IMG/VR virus record: IMGVR_UViG_3300032294_001096
Coordinates: 1 to 41,309 of that record
Source: a virus
Strand: one strand, 5' to 3'
DNA length: 41,309 bases
This document shows, one piece after another, positions 12,902 to 21,742 of the stretch (positions are counted from its first letter, which is position 1; each line of letters starts with the position of its first letter). A model generated the notes under the pieces. It did not search any database. It was not told the origin of the DNA and saw only the letters and a program-made list of their open reading frames with translations. The position numbers were made by a program, and so were the translations under genes.

Positions 12902-14898
12902 CCGACGAGAACGTCTTCGACTTCAATGGCGCCGCGCGACAAGACAGCGTCGTCGGGACGCCGCAACTCGATGCGGCTGAGATCCGCGCTCGCATCAATC
13001 GCTCTCCGCGCGCGTTCGTCGATTGGCTGTTCTCAGGCCGGGCACTTTGCAACGCTCGTGAGGCCCGCATTGGCGACACATCCGGCGCTGCAGGCTCGTC
13101 GCTGAGCATTGCCCTTGCCGGCGAGAATGTCGGGCTGTGGCGCGACCATGCGACAGGCGAGTCCGGTGACCTGATCGGCCTGTACATGTCTTATATGGGC
13201 TATCAGCGGGGTGGCTTTCAGCTCGCTCTGAAGGAGATCGCCAAGGAGTTTCTCGGCGATCCGGTCGACATTCGCCGGGCGAACTTTCAGCCCACGGCCA
13301 CACAGCGCATCGCCGAGAAGAAATCGAAGCTGGGCGACAAGCCGCGCGCCGATGACCTCGAACTCGGCCTGCATGTCGCCGAGTGGAAGTATTACGACCT
13401 CACCGGCACCATCATTGCCGGCGTGAAGCGGTTCGAGCCGGACGGCACGCCTGCCAGCAAAACTTATCGCCCCTACTGCTTCAAGACTGTCGACGGCCAG
13501 CCCAAGTGGATGATGGGCGCCCCGCAGTTGCGACCGCTTTACCGCCTTCCAGAAATTGCCTTGGCGCAGACGGTTGTGCTTGTAGAGGGCGAGAAGTGCG
13601 CGCAGGTGTTGGCCGACCTCGGGATTGACGCCACCACCGCCATGCAGGGCGCGGAGGCGCCGATTGATCGCACCGATTGGTCGCCGCTTACTGGCAAGAC
13701 CGTGATCATCTGGCCGGACAACGACGCGCCCGGCTTGTCCTACGCGCGCCGGGTGTCCGAGCGTCTGGCCGCCATTGGCTGCACTGTCCTCGGCGTCAAC
13801 ATTCCAGCCGATGTGCCCGAGAAGTGGGACGCCGCCGATTGCGTTGCGGAAGGGCGAGACCCGCGAGAGATCATCGCAACGGCTGGCCCGGTCGACGTCC
13901 GTCCGGAGCGCGGCATGCGTCTCTACACGCTTGACGAGCTCGCCGAGCGGCCGACACCTGAATGGCTTATCGACGGCATGCTGACAGAGGGCGGGCTCGC
14001 GCTGCTGTGGGCGCCGCCGGACAGCTACAAGACGTTTTTCGCGATCGACATGGCGATGAGCGTGGCGACCGGGACCAGCTTCCACGGTCGGGCCACGAAG
14101 CCGGGCCTAGTGATCTACGTGGCCGCAGAGGACGACGCTGGCGTGGCTTTCCGCATGGCGGGCTGGCGCGCTACTCGTGGCAAGGACTTGCCGACCCCGC
14201 ACGTGCGCATCCAGGCCGATGGCATGACCCTTGTGAGCGAGGACACGCAGAAGTTCATCGAGGCCGTCCTGGCGCTTCCGGAGCGCCCCAAACTGATCGT
14301 CATTGACACGGTCGCCCGCACCTTCGGTGCCGGGAACGAGAACCAGACGCAGGACATGAACGCTTATGTGAAGGCGGCCGACGACATTGGCCGAGCCACT
14401 GGTGCGCTTGTCCTGATCGTCCACCATTCTGGTCTCAACAGCGACCGCGAGCGCGGCAACACGGCGCTTCGTGGGGCTTGCAACACCATCATTTCCATCG
14501 CCCGGGAGGGCGACACGCTCACGCTCATAAACCAGGCACCCAAGGGAAAGCAGAAGAACGCTCAGCCATTCAGCGACATCCACATGCGCATGCAGCAAGT
14601 CCATTTCACACACCGCGGCGAAGACGTCACGACGCTCGTTCCAATGCTCGACGATACCCCGACGCAGAAGCCATCCAAGCCCGCAGAGGCGAAGCTTGGA
14701 AAGAACGAAAAGGCCGTTCTCGATGCGCTGACAGAGGTCGGCGATGAGATCGGATTCACCCGCTTGAAGCTCATGACGAGCATGAATCCAGCTTCTCTGA
14801 TGAGGGCGCTGGACAGCCTCTGCGAGCGTGATCTGGCTCGCCGGGCTGACGATGGAGACGGCCCTAACAAGCTATGGAAGGCAGTGATTTGTTCTTAG
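12898..14898 (+). CDS. Primase-helicase: TOPRIM primase fused to a RepA/DnaB-like helicase
   Basis: A 666-residue replication protein; the GTG start overlaps the previous stop (GTGA). An N-terminal region (about 30-115) resembles primase N-domains with GLWRDHATGESGDLIGLY. A TOPRIM-like domain has VLVEGEKC (about 226) and WPDNDAPG (about 272). A RecA-fold helicase domain has Walker A APPDSYKT (about 372-379, Tyr in place of the usual Gly) and Walker B LIVIDTVA (about 466), with HHSG (sensor) and RGNTALRGA further on. The last 70 residues look like a winged helix. It would unwind and prime phage DNA. Confidence 0.9.
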   Translation: MTDENVFDFNGAARQDSVVGTPQLDAAEIRARINRSPRAFVDWLFSGRALCNAREARIGDTSGAAGSSLSIALAGENVGLWRDHATGESGDLIGLYMSYMGYQRGGFQLALKEIAKEFLGDPVDIRRANFQPTATQRIAEKKSKLGDKPRADDLELGLHVAEWKYYDLTGTIIAGVKRFEPDGTPASKTYRPYCFKTVDGQPKWMMGAPQLRPLYRLPEIALAQTVVLVEGEKCAQVLADLGIDATTAMQGAEAPIDRTDWSPLTGKTVIIWPDNDAPGLSYARRVSERLAAIGCTVLGVNIPADVPEKWDAADCVAEGRDPREIIATAGPVDVRPERGMRLYTLDELAERPTPEWLIDGMLTEGGLALLWAPPDSYKTFFAIDMAMSVATGTSFHGRATKPGLVIYVAAEDDAGVAFRMAGWRATRGKDLPTPHVRIQADGMTLVSEDTQKFIEAVLALPERPKLIVIDTVARTFGAGNENQTQDMNAYVKAADDIGRATGALVLIVHHSGLNSDRERGNTALRGACNTIISIAREGDTLTLINQAPKGKQKNAQPFSDIHMRMQQVHFTHRGEDVTTLVPMLDDTPTQKPSKPAEAKLGKNEKAVLDALTEVGDEIGFTRLKLMTSMNPASLMRALDSLCERDLARRADDGDGPNKLWKAVICS

Positions 14899-15033
14899 TT
14901 CGTACTGGTTCGAACTAGTTCGCGAACTAGCGGTGCGTTTGGTTCGTCAGTTCAGGTTCGCTGGGGGTTTACCCCGTAAGGGGTACCCCCGAACCGAACT
15001 AGACCAAGCACCCGAACCAAGCGAGGCGCAAAC
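14899..15033. other. Repeat- and hairpin-rich intergenic region, candidate replication origin
   Basis: The 135 bp contain many GTTCG/CGAAC units. They include the palindrome GTTCGAAC and a perfect 16-bp palindrome CTAGTTCGCGAACTAG (14915-14930). A compound stem at 14956-14995 has outer arms GGTTC/GAACC, then GGGGG/CCCCC and inner TACCCC-GTAA-GGGGTA. After the stem come further CGAAC units. No T-run follows, so it is not a simple terminator. Repeats directly after a primase-helicase gene are a usual place for a phage origin; a transcription-control element is the alternative. Confidence 0.5.
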
Positions 15034-15291
15034 GTGGCGAGGTTGGAGATGATGTTTCGATGGTTGCACGACGGGCAGGAATACCGATGCGTCGGCCTTG
15101 AGCCGTTCACCAGGCGCGACGGGAGTGCTGTTCGGCTGTTCGCTTGGCGGTCCGAATGCCCAACGTGCGGCAAGCCGTTCGAATGCCGCACCATCGAGGG
15201 CGCCAAGTTCACTCCGACGCGACGCTGCGACGAATGCAAGCGACCCGGCCTGACTGTGCGCCGCGAGCGCAAGCAGAGGGAGTTCGCTTGA
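15034..15291 (+). CDS. Small zinc-ribbon protein, 85 aa
   Basis: The GTG start follows a GAGG site; an internal ATG pair six codons later is possible. A zinc ribbon is formed by CPTCG (about residues 42-46) and CDEC (about 65-68), with basic surroundings (VRRERKQREFA at the end). It is probably a DNA- or RNA-binding regulator. Its stop overlaps the next start by one base. Confidence 0.75.
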   Translation: MARLEMMFRWLHDGQEYRCVGLEPFTRRDGSAVRLFAWRSECPTCGKPFECRTIEGAKFTPTRRCDECKRPGLTVRRERKQREFA

Positions 15292-15794
15292 TGCCACGAT
15301 CCCGGAAGTCAGGACTTCGCGAGCCGAACGGGCGTCCGTCCCGTTCCGATCGCGTCCAATACTGGCAGCGCCAGCGCGACGTGCTTGAGCGCAAGCAGCA
15401 CGACCCGAAGCTCGAAACGCCTCTCGGGCTGTACTTCCTCGCTCACGAGATCACGACCCAGGAGCACGAAGCCGGCCAGTGGTTCGCTGAGCTTCGCGCT
15501 TCTGCTGACGCGGCGCTTTCTTTGCCCGGGCGCCATTGCAGGGCGCAGGACATGAACAGCCTCGGCGGCCAGTCCAACTCGCAGGAAACGCCCGAGACGC
15601 AGAAGGCCAAGCGCCGGGCAATTGAGCAATACGACAAGGTCATCGCTTTCGTCGGCCGCTCGCGCCAATTGGCCGCCCTTGAGCACGTCATCGTCCAAGA
15701 GCGCCGGCACGACACCTACGAGCAATGGCTCGACCTCGTGCAAGGGCTTCGCCTGCTTGTGGCTTATCGGATGGGCCGGAGGCTGGCGGCTTGA
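15291..15794 (+). CDS. Phage regulatory-region protein of unknown function, 167 aa
   Basis: Basic N-terminus (MPRSRKSGLREPNGRPSR), then helical segments with LGLYFLAHEITTQEHEAGQW and a C-terminus with WLDLVQGLRLLVAYRMGRRL. The layout resembles late-early proteins found just before the packaging genes in alphaproteobacterial phages, some of which are suspected regulators of late genes. No HTH motif is certain. A terminator follows at 15839. Confidence 0.7.
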   Translation: MPRSRKSGLREPNGRPSRSDRVQYWQRQRDVLERKQHDPKLETPLGLYFLAHEITTQEHEAGQWFAELRASADAALSLPGRHCRAQDMNSLGGQSNSQETPETQKAKRRAIEQYDKVIAFVGRSRQLAALEHVIVQERRHDTYEQWLDLVQGLRLLVAYRMGRRLAA

Positions 15795-15838
15795 CAGTTT
15801 CTGACGAATCTGACATGCATTTCTAATCAAGCGCATTG

Positions 15839-15866
15839 CGCCTCGCAGAACATGCGGGGCGTTTTG
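15839..15866 (+). terminator. Intrinsic terminator at the end of the early operon
   Basis: CGCCTCGCA, loop GAACA, TGCGGGGCG: a 9-bp stem with one G-T pair, followed by TTTT. It lies 45 bp after the preceding stop and would separate early genes from the HNH/packaging block unless antitermination occurs. Confidence 0.75.
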
Positions 15867-15883
15867 CGTTTCAGGGCCAGACC

Positions 15884-16225
15884 ATGACCCGTCGAGATCA
15901 GCGCAGCGCCGAAGCGGAAGCATGGCGAGCTTGGTACTCGCTCAGTAGGTGGCAACGCCTTCGCGCCTCGCACCTTCGCTCCGAGCCTCTGTGCCGATCC
16001 TGCAAGGCCAAGGGCCGCATCACCCTCGCCACAGTCTGCGACCACGTCACGCCTCACAAGGGCGACCCAAACCGCTTCTGGCACGGTCCTTTCCAATCAC
16101 TCTGCACCGAGTGCCACAATCGCACGAAGCAGCGAGAGGAACGCCGAGGCCACCACGACGAGGTCGATTCCTCGGGCTGGCCGACCGACCCTCGGCACAG
16201 ATCGAACCGCCATCGGGCCGAGTGA
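15884..16225 (+). CDS. HNH endonuclease next to the terminase genes
   Basis: A 113-residue HNH protein. Zinc-binding CRSCKAKG is followed by the catalytic segment CDHVTPHKGD (His before VTPH), then FQSLCTECHNRTK with the second cysteine pair and final H-N. HNH proteins beside terminases are known in several HK97-like phages to be needed for cos cleavage and DNA packaging. The position directly before terS fits this. The start used is the ATG giving MTRRDQ, because an upstream in-frame ATG lies inside the terminator hairpin. Confidence 0.9.
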   Translation: MTRRDQRSAEAEAWRAWYSLSRWQRLRASHLRSEPLCRSCKAKGRITLATVCDHVTPHKGDPNRFWHGPFQSLCTECHNRTKQREERRGHHDEVDSSGWPTDPRHRSNRHRAE

Positions 16226-16381
16226 CCGAGGTGTGGCAAAGGGGCCACGATCTTATAGGGTACAATTCGCCGACCTGGTGACCCCCGGGGGGCTTCGATC
16301 TTCCGGCGGAAAAAGTTCCACACCGGCGCCCAAACTCAACGCAAATCGCCGCTAAATTAACGGATTTTCGGGGGTTTTACG
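16226..16381. other. Spacer before terS; possible cos site and late promoter
   Basis: The 156-bp gap between the HNH gene and the small terminase contains a CCCCCGGGGG palindrome (16282-16291), a GTGGC/GCCAC inverted repeat near 16233-16248 and AT-rich boxes TATAGG and TACAAT (16254-16266) that could be a -10. No convincing -35 lies at proper spacing. This is the expected place for cos and for the late promoter, but neither is proven by the bases. Confidence 0.35.
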
Positions 16382-16879
16382 GTGGCCGCAGGAAAACGGG
16401 GGCGTCCGAAGAAGCTGGCCGAGCTCGAGCGGCTCGACGGCAACCCGACGAAACGACCGATCATCGACCCTGAAGTCGTCGGGCTCGGCGAGCCTTTCGT
16501 CCCACCACACCTGCACGAAGACGCCCAGGCGTGCATCGAGCACATCAAACGTTCGATGCCGCCGCGGGTCTACTCCGCGCTCGACAGCTACGCGCTCGCG
16601 GCGTTCGCCACGGCATGGGCCTGGCACAAGCACGCCGCGCACGTCATGAGCGATCCGGAGTTCATGCCGATCGATGTCGACGACAGGGGCGTTCAGAGGC
16701 CGTCACCATGGTTTCGCGTCCTGAACAGCCAATCCGCGGAACTGCGGTCATGGGGCGACAGGCTCGGGCTCAACCCGGCCGCCCGCGCAAGCCTCAAGCT
16801 GCCCGGCCAGGACGAGCCGAAAAGCAAATTCGCCGACCTGGTCGCGCTGACCGGGTCATCGCGTTCGTTGAGTGCCTGA
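16382..16879 (+). CDS. terS: Small terminase subunit, P27 family
   Basis: A 165-residue protein starting at GTG after a GGGGG site. The opening GKRGRPKKLAELERLDGNP is the hallmark N-terminus of P27-type small terminases, which recognise phage DNA and recruit the large subunit. The helical centre (SALDSYALAAFATAWAWHK) and the C-terminal LGLNPAARASLKLPG segment also fit. Its 3' part overlaps the large subunit gene extensively. Confidence 0.92.
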   Translation: MAAGKRGRPKKLAELERLDGNPTKRPIIDPEVVGLGEPFVPPHLHEDAQACIEHIKRSMPPRVYSALDSYALAAFATAWAWHKHAAHVMSDPEFMPIDVDDRGVQRPSPWFRVLNSQSAELRSWGDRLGLNPAARASLKLPGQDEPKSKFADLVALTGSSRSLSA

Positions 16880-18399
16880 CGACGCCGAGCGGCGAGGGGG
16901 CCGGCGGCCCGTTCAAGCTGCGTGAGTGGCAGAAGCGGTTTATCCGGGACGTCTACGAGCCGCACGGCGCGGACGGACGCCGCATGGTGCGCCGCGCAGT
17001 GCTCTCGATCGGGCGCAAGAACGGCAAGACCGCGCTGATCGCGGCCCTCGTGCTGGCGCACCTGGTCGGTCCCGAGGCGATCGAGAACGGTGAAATCTAC
17101 AGCGCGGCGAACGACCGCGAGCAGGCGGCGCAGGTGTTCAAGGTCGCGGCGCAGATGGTGCGCGCGGATCCCGAGCTGTCGCGGTTCGTGAAGGTCGTCG
17201 ACAGCACGAAGCACATCGCCTGCTACGGCAACGGGTCGTTCTACAAGGCTATATCGGCTGAGGCGGGCACGAAGCACGGCCTCAACCCGTCGTTCGTGAT
17301 CTTCGACGAGCTCGCGCAGGCGAAGAGCCCGGAACTCTACGACGTGCTCGACACGTCGATGGGCGCGCGGGCCGAGCCGCTGTTCGTGACGATCTCGACG
17401 CAGTCGAACGACCCCGAGCACATTCTGTCGAAGCTGATCGACGACGGGCTGCACTCGGGCGATCCTCGCATCGTCGTCCACCTCTACGCGGTGCCCGAGG
17501 ACGTCGAGGACATCTTCAACCCGAAGGTCTGGAAACTTGCGAATCCGGCGCTCGGCGACTTCCGGTCGCTGGACGACCTCAAGGCGACCGCCGACAAGGC
17601 GCGGCGAATGCCGGCAGACGAGCCGAAGTTCCGCAACCTCTATTTGAATCAGCGCGTGGCGCCGGTTTCATCGTTGATCTCGCGGGCCGAATGGGTCGCG
17701 TGTGCCGGCGATCCGGAGTTCGAAGACGGCCAAGGCGTCTATCTGGCGCTCGATCTGTCGTCCACGACCGACCTGACGGCGCTCGTGATGGTCGGGGAGG
17801 GCAAGGCTACGCCGGTCAAGGCGTGGTTCTGGAAGCCGGAAGACTTGATCCTCGAGCATTCGGCCCGGGACTTCGGGTCTGGCTCGCGGCGATACGCCGA
17901 ATGGCGCGACGCCGGATGGCTTGAGACGACAGCCGGCCGCTCGATCGACCACATGGCAGTCGCGACGCGCATCGCGGAGCTTTGCCAGCGGTTTTCGGTG
18001 CGCGGTCTGGCTTACGACCGGTGGCGCATCAACGATCTGCTGCGGCAGTTCGACGGCGTCGGGCTAGACGCACACGCCGAGGAAGAGCGCGGCGACGGGC
18101 TGCGCCTGGTGCCATGGGGGCAGGGCTTCCGCGACATGGCTCCGGCGATCGACGCGCTGGAAATGGCCGTGCTCGAGCGCGAGCTGGTGCATCCGGCCTC
18201 GCCGGTCCTGACCTGGAACGTGGCGAACGCCGTTGCGGTCACTGACCCGGCCGGCAACCGGAAACTCGACAAGGGCAAGGCCCGGTTCCGCATCGACGGC
18301 GCGGTGGCGCTGGCAATGGCGCTCGGGCTCAAGGCAAGGGACCGCCAGGAGCCGACAGGGCCGTCGTTCTGGGAAGTCCTGCAGCCCGGCAAGGCATAA
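16708..18399 (+). CDS. terL: Large terminase subunit (ATPase and nuclease)
   Basis: The packaging motor. The conserved part begins at RVIAFVECL (codon near 16852), with LREWQKRFIRDVY, Walker A GRKNGKT (about residue 102), Walker B FVIFDEL (about 199) and the ISTQS coupling segment. The C-terminal RNase H-like nuclease has acidic residues in ALDLSSTTDL, LAYDRW and FRIDGAVALA. The start is uncertain: no normal start codon lies between 16753 and the conserved region. I used the ATG at 16708 because of a GAGG site 8 bases before it (563 aa); ATG 16750 (549 aa) is the alternative. Both overlap terS by over 120 bp. Confidence 0.92.
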   Translation: MVSRPEQPIRGTAVMGRQARAQPGRPRKPQAARPGRAEKQIRRPGRADRVIAFVECLTTPSGEGAGGPFKLREWQKRFIRDVYEPHGADGRRMVRRAVLSIGRKNGKTALIAALVLAHLVGPEAIENGEIYSAANDREQAAQVFKVAAQMVRADPELSRFVKVVDSTKHIACYGNGSFYKAISAEAGTKHGLNPSFVIFDELAQAKSPELYDVLDTSMGARAEPLFVTISTQSNDPEHILSKLIDDGLHSGDPRIVVHLYAVPEDVEDIFNPKVWKLANPALGDFRSLDDLKATADKARRMPADEPKFRNLYLNQRVAPVSSLISRAEWVACAGDPEFEDGQGVYLALDLSSTTDLTALVMVGEGKATPVKAWFWKPEDLILEHSARDFGSGSRRYAEWRDAGWLETTAGRSIDHMAVATRIAELCQRFSVRGLAYDRWRINDLLRQFDGVGLDAHAEEERGDGLRLVPWGQGFRDMAPAIDALEMAVLERELVHPASPVLTWNVANAVAVTDPAGNRKLDKGKARFRIDGAVALAMALGLKARDRQEPTGPSFWEVLQPGKA

Positions 18400-18408
18400 G
18401 GCGGCACC

Positions 18409-19725
18409 ATGGCAGGCTTTCTCGCGCGCGTTGCCGGGCTTTTTCGAGACGAGCGCAAAGCGGGCTCGATCATCGACAGCATCCCCGAGTTCCTTCGCTA
18501 TGGGGGCTCGAAAAGCGGCGTCTCGGTCTCGTGGCGCAACGCGCTTGAGGTCTCGACGGTGCTCGCGGCGACGCGGGTGATTTCGAACGGCATCGCGCAG
18601 GTGCCGATCCAGTTCCTCGGCGTCGATGCGGCCGGCAACCGCACGCCGATCCTCTCGCATCCGGTGCTCGACGTCCTCGCGCGCCGGCCGAACCGCTGGC
18701 AGACGTCGTTCCAGTTCCGGCAGACGCTCATGGCGCACCTGCTGCTGACCGGAAACGCCTTCGTATTCGTGAACCGCGTCGGCCCCGAGCGCCGGATATC
18801 GGAATTGGTGCCGATCGCGCCGGGCCGGGTGACGGTCTACCGCGGCACGGACGGAACGCTCGAATACGTCGTGACGGCCGAGGCTCCGGAGCAGTCGGGC
18901 CTTGGCGCGGCGGCGCCGGAACTGACTACGGGAGCGCAGCGCAGGTTCCCCGCCGAGGCAATCTGGCACCTTCGCGGGCTGTCGTGGAACTCGTGGATGG
19001 GGCTTGAGATCGTCAAGCTGGCGCGCGAGGCCATCGGGCTCGCGATTGCCACCGAGGCGACCCATTCGAAGCTGCACGCCAACGGCGCGAAGCCTGGCGG
19101 CCTCTACTCGGTCGAGGGCAAGCTGAACGCCGAGCAATACAAGCAGATTTCGGCCTGGCTGGACGCCTCGACGAACGGCGACAACGCATGGCGGCCGCTG
19201 GTGCTCGACAACGGCGCGAAGTGGACGCCGTTGCAGTCCAAGGGCGTCGACACGGAACACCTCGACACGCGGAAATTCCAGATCGAGGAAGTCTGCCGCG
19301 CGCTGGGCGTGATCCCGCTGATGGTCGGGGCCTCGGACAAGACGGCGACCTACGCCTCGTCCGAGCAGATGTTCATTGCGCACGTCGTCCACACTCTCAG
19401 CCCGTGGGCGAGGAACTTCGAGGAAAGCGCGCAGGCGGCGCTGCTCGGCGAAGACGAGCGCATCGACATCGAGCTCAACTTCAACGCGCTCATGCGCGGG
19501 GCCGCGAAGGACCGCGGCGACTACAACGCTAAAGCTCTCGGCTCGGGTGGTGCGCCCGGCTGGATGACGCCGAACGAGGTGCGGCGAGCCGAGGGCCTGC
19601 CGCCGATCGCCGGGGGCGACGAACTGCCGAAGCCGCCGGGGACTGCGCCAGCGGCACCGTCTTCCGACGCGGTTGACGACGACGCGGCCGAAGATGACGC
19701 GGCCGACGGAGAACAGGACACATGA
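18409..19725 (+). CDS. Portal protein, HK97 family
   Basis: A 438-residue protein of the HK97 gp3-type portal family. Landmarks include VSWRNALEVSTVLAATRVIS, HPVLDVLARRPNRWQTSFQF, LLLTGNAFVFVNR, the stem region LHANGAKPGG and ICRALGV-like VCRALGVIPLMVGASD. The last about 30 residues are a disordered Ala/Asp tail. It forms the dodecameric DNA gate at the head vertex. A good Shine-Dalgarno (AAGGCGG) precedes the ATG, and it overlaps the protease gene by 4 bp. Confidence 0.95.
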   Translation: MAGFLARVAGLFRDERKAGSIIDSIPEFLRYGGSKSGVSVSWRNALEVSTVLAATRVISNGIAQVPIQFLGVDAAGNRTPILSHPVLDVLARRPNRWQTSFQFRQTLMAHLLLTGNAFVFVNRVGPERRISELVPIAPGRVTVYRGTDGTLEYVVTAEAPEQSGLGAAAPELTTGAQRRFPAEAIWHLRGLSWNSWMGLEIVKLAREAIGLAIATEATHSKLHANGAKPGGLYSVEGKLNAEQYKQISAWLDASTNGDNAWRPLVLDNGAKWTPLQSKGVDTEHLDTRKFQIEEVCRALGVIPLMVGASDKTATYASSEQMFIAHVVHTLSPWARNFEESAQAALLGEDERIDIELNFNALMRGAAKDRGDYNAKALGSGGAPGWMTPNEVRRAEGLPPIAGGDELPKPPGTAPAAPSSDAVDDDAAEDDAADGEQDT

Positions 19726-20426
19726 CCATCGAACGCCGCATCAACCCCGTCGCGGAGATCAAGTTCGCGACGGACGGCGAAGCCATGACCTTCTCGGGCT
19801 ACGCCAGCGTCTTCGACGGCATCGATTCCTATGGCGACCGCATCCGCAAGGGCGCATATCGCGAGACGCTCGCCGAGCACCGCGCTGCCGGCCGGCTCCC
19901 GCCGATGCTGTCGCAGCACGGATCGTTCGTCGGCGGCGACGCCAACATGCCGATCGGCGTGTGGAAGTCGATGGAGGAAGACGATCGCGGGCTGTACGTA
20001 CAAGGCGAGCTGGCCCCGACGCCGCGCGGCAAAGAGGCTCACACGCTGCTGAAAATGGGCGCGCTGTCCGGCCTCTCCATTGGGTTCGTTCCGGTCGCGT
20101 GGGAAAGCCGCGCGAAGCCGGAAGACCCGCGCCGGACGCTGACCAAGATCAGCCTGGTCGAGGTAAGCCTGGTGACCACGCCGGCCGATCCGAAGGCCCG
20201 CGTGACCTCGGTCAAGGCGGCAATCGAGATGACAATTCGCGAGTTCGAAGAGGCGCTGGAACGCGGGACGCTTCCACCCCTCACGGCTCGGGATGCCAAG
20301 GCCCTGCTGGCTGCGGGCTTCAAGGCGATGACCTCCGCGCGGGATGCCGGGGACGAGAAGTCAGCCACTCACGGCGACCTGGCGGAGATCCTCCGCCGCA
20401 ACGTCGCCATCCTCAAATCCCGATAA
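19722..20426 (+). CDS. Prohead protease, HK97/U35 family
   Basis: A 234-residue maturation protease. The catalytic pattern is H66 in MLSQHG, S119 in SGLSIGF and E147 in LVEVSLVTTPA. The opening FSGYASVFDGID then GDRIRKGAY is typical. It would cleave the delta domain of the capsid protein during head maturation. The C-terminal 70 residues are helical and may be a scaffold-like extension. Confidence 0.93.
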   Translation: MTIERRINPVAEIKFATDGEAMTFSGYASVFDGIDSYGDRIRKGAYRETLAEHRAAGRLPPMLSQHGSFVGGDANMPIGVWKSMEEDDRGLYVQGELAPTPRGKEAHTLLKMGALSGLSIGFVPVAWESRAKPEDPRRTLTKISLVEVSLVTTPADPKARVTSVKAAIEMTIREFEEALERGTLPPLTARDAKALLAAGFKAMTSARDAGDEKSATHGDLAEILRRNVAILKSR

Positions 20427-20436
20427 GGAGTTTCCC

Positions 20437-21735
20437 ATGTCGGAAGAAATCAAGAGCCTCCTTGAGGCTCAGGGCAAGGCATTCGAAGAGTTCAAGTCGG
20501 CGAATGACGCCATGCAGGCCGAGATCAAGAAGCTCGGCGCGGCTGACGCGATCACCGTCGACAAGGTCGAGAAGCTGTCGAAGGCTCTCGACGAGCAGGG
20601 CGACCGCCTCAAGGCTGCTCAGAAGCACGCCGAAGAGGTCGAGGCCAAGATGAACCGTTCCGGCCTCGGCCACAACGGCGGCCCGGCCATGGAGGCCGAG
20701 CAGAAGGCGGCGGCGTCCTTCGGCCGCCAGGTCGGCCAGGACATGAGCGTCGAGGACTTCCGCGACTACAAGCGCGGCTTCGACACCTATCTGCGCAAGG
20801 GCGACGCCACGCCGGCCGCCGAGCGCAAGGCCCTGTCGGTCGGCTCCGATCCGGATGGCGGCTACCTGGTCACGCCGGACACCTCCGGCCGCATCATCGC
20901 GAAGCTCTACGAGACCTCGCCGATGCGCCAGCTCGCCAACGTCGTGACGATCGGCACCGACACTTACGAGGGCCTGATCGACAACGGCGAGGCTTCGGCC
21001 GGCTGGGTCGGCGAGACCGCAACCCGCACCGAGACCACCACGCCGCAGCTCGGCAAGTGGTTGATCCCGGTCGCTGAGATGTACGCCATGCCGTCGGCCA
21101 CCCAGAAGGTGCTCGACGACGCGGTGCTCGATCTCGAATCGTGGCTTGCGATGAAGGTCGCCGACAAGTTCGCCCGCGTCGAGAACGCTGCGTTCGTGAG
21201 CGGTGACGGCGTTGCCAAGCCGCGCGGCCTGCTCACCTACACGATGTCGACCACGGCCGACGCGACGCGGCCCTGGGGCGCGTTCCAGTACATCTTCACC
21301 GGCACGTCCGGCGGCTTCGGCACCACGACGAACGGCACCGACAAGCTGCTCGACGTGATCTACAGCCTCAAGAGCGGCCACCGCAACAACGCCCGCTGGT
21401 TCATGAACCGCGGCACGGTCGGCGCGGTGCGCAAGATCAAGGACGGCCAGGGCAACTACGCCTGGCAGCCTTCTACGCAGATCGGCCAGCCGGCCACGCT
21501 GCTCGGCTTCCCCGTCGCGGAGGGCGAGGACATGCCGGCGATCGGGGCCGACAGCTTCTCGATCGCCTTCGGCGACTTCGCCGAGACCTACCAGATCGTC
21601 GACCGCGTCGGGATCTCGGTCCTGCGCGATCCCTACACCTCGAAGGGCTCGGTCCTGTTCTACTCGCGCAAGCGGGTCGGCGGCGGCGCGATCCACTTCG
21701 AGGCGCTGAAGTTCCTGAAATTCGGTACGTCCTGA
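20437..21735 (+). CDS. Major capsid protein, HK97 fold
   Basis: A 432-residue precursor. Residues 1 to about 105 are a coiled-coil delta domain (EEIKSLLEAQGKAFEEFKSA...) to be removed by the protease. The mature part shows PDGGYLVTPDTSGRIIAKLYETSPMR-type N-arm sequence and ends FEALKFLKF. The segments WLAMKVADKFARVENAAFVSG and ARWFMNRGTVGAVRKIKDG are characteristic of HK97-type capsids. A perfect AAGGAG lies 6 bases before the ATG; an earlier in-frame ATG lies in the protease gene and is rejected. Confidence 0.96.
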   Translation: MSEEIKSLLEAQGKAFEEFKSANDAMQAEIKKLGAADAITVDKVEKLSKALDEQGDRLKAAQKHAEEVEAKMNRSGLGHNGGPAMEAEQKAAASFGRQVGQDMSVEDFRDYKRGFDTYLRKGDATPAAERKALSVGSDPDGGYLVTPDTSGRIIAKLYETSPMRQLANVVTIGTDTYEGLIDNGEASAGWVGETATRTETTTPQLGKWLIPVAEMYAMPSATQKVLDDAVLDLESWLAMKVADKFARVENAAFVSGDGVAKPRGLLTYTMSTTADATRPWGAFQYIFTGTSGGFGTTTNGTDKLLDVIYSLKSGHRNNARWFMNRGTVGAVRKIKDGQGNYAWQPSTQIGQPATLLGFPVAEGEDMPAIGADSFSIAFGDFAETYQIVDRVGISVLRDPYTSKGSVLFYSRKRVGGGAIHFEALKFLKFGTS

Positions 21736-21742
21736 GGACTAA

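Noticed and set aside
13033-14085. Long minus-strand frame opposite the primase-helicase
   Set aside because: Shadow frame: no ribosome site, no domain, and the plus strand carries clear TOPRIM/helicase motifs.
14899-15033. CRISPR-like array from repeated GTTCG units
   Set aside because: Units are only 5-8 bases, irregularly spaced and partly inverted; there are no spacers or array-type repeats.
15791-15827. Promoter from TTGACA at 15791 before the HNH gene
   Set aside because: The -35 is perfect but the only TATAAT-like box (TCTAAT, 15822) is 25 bp away, and the box overlaps the end of a coding frame.
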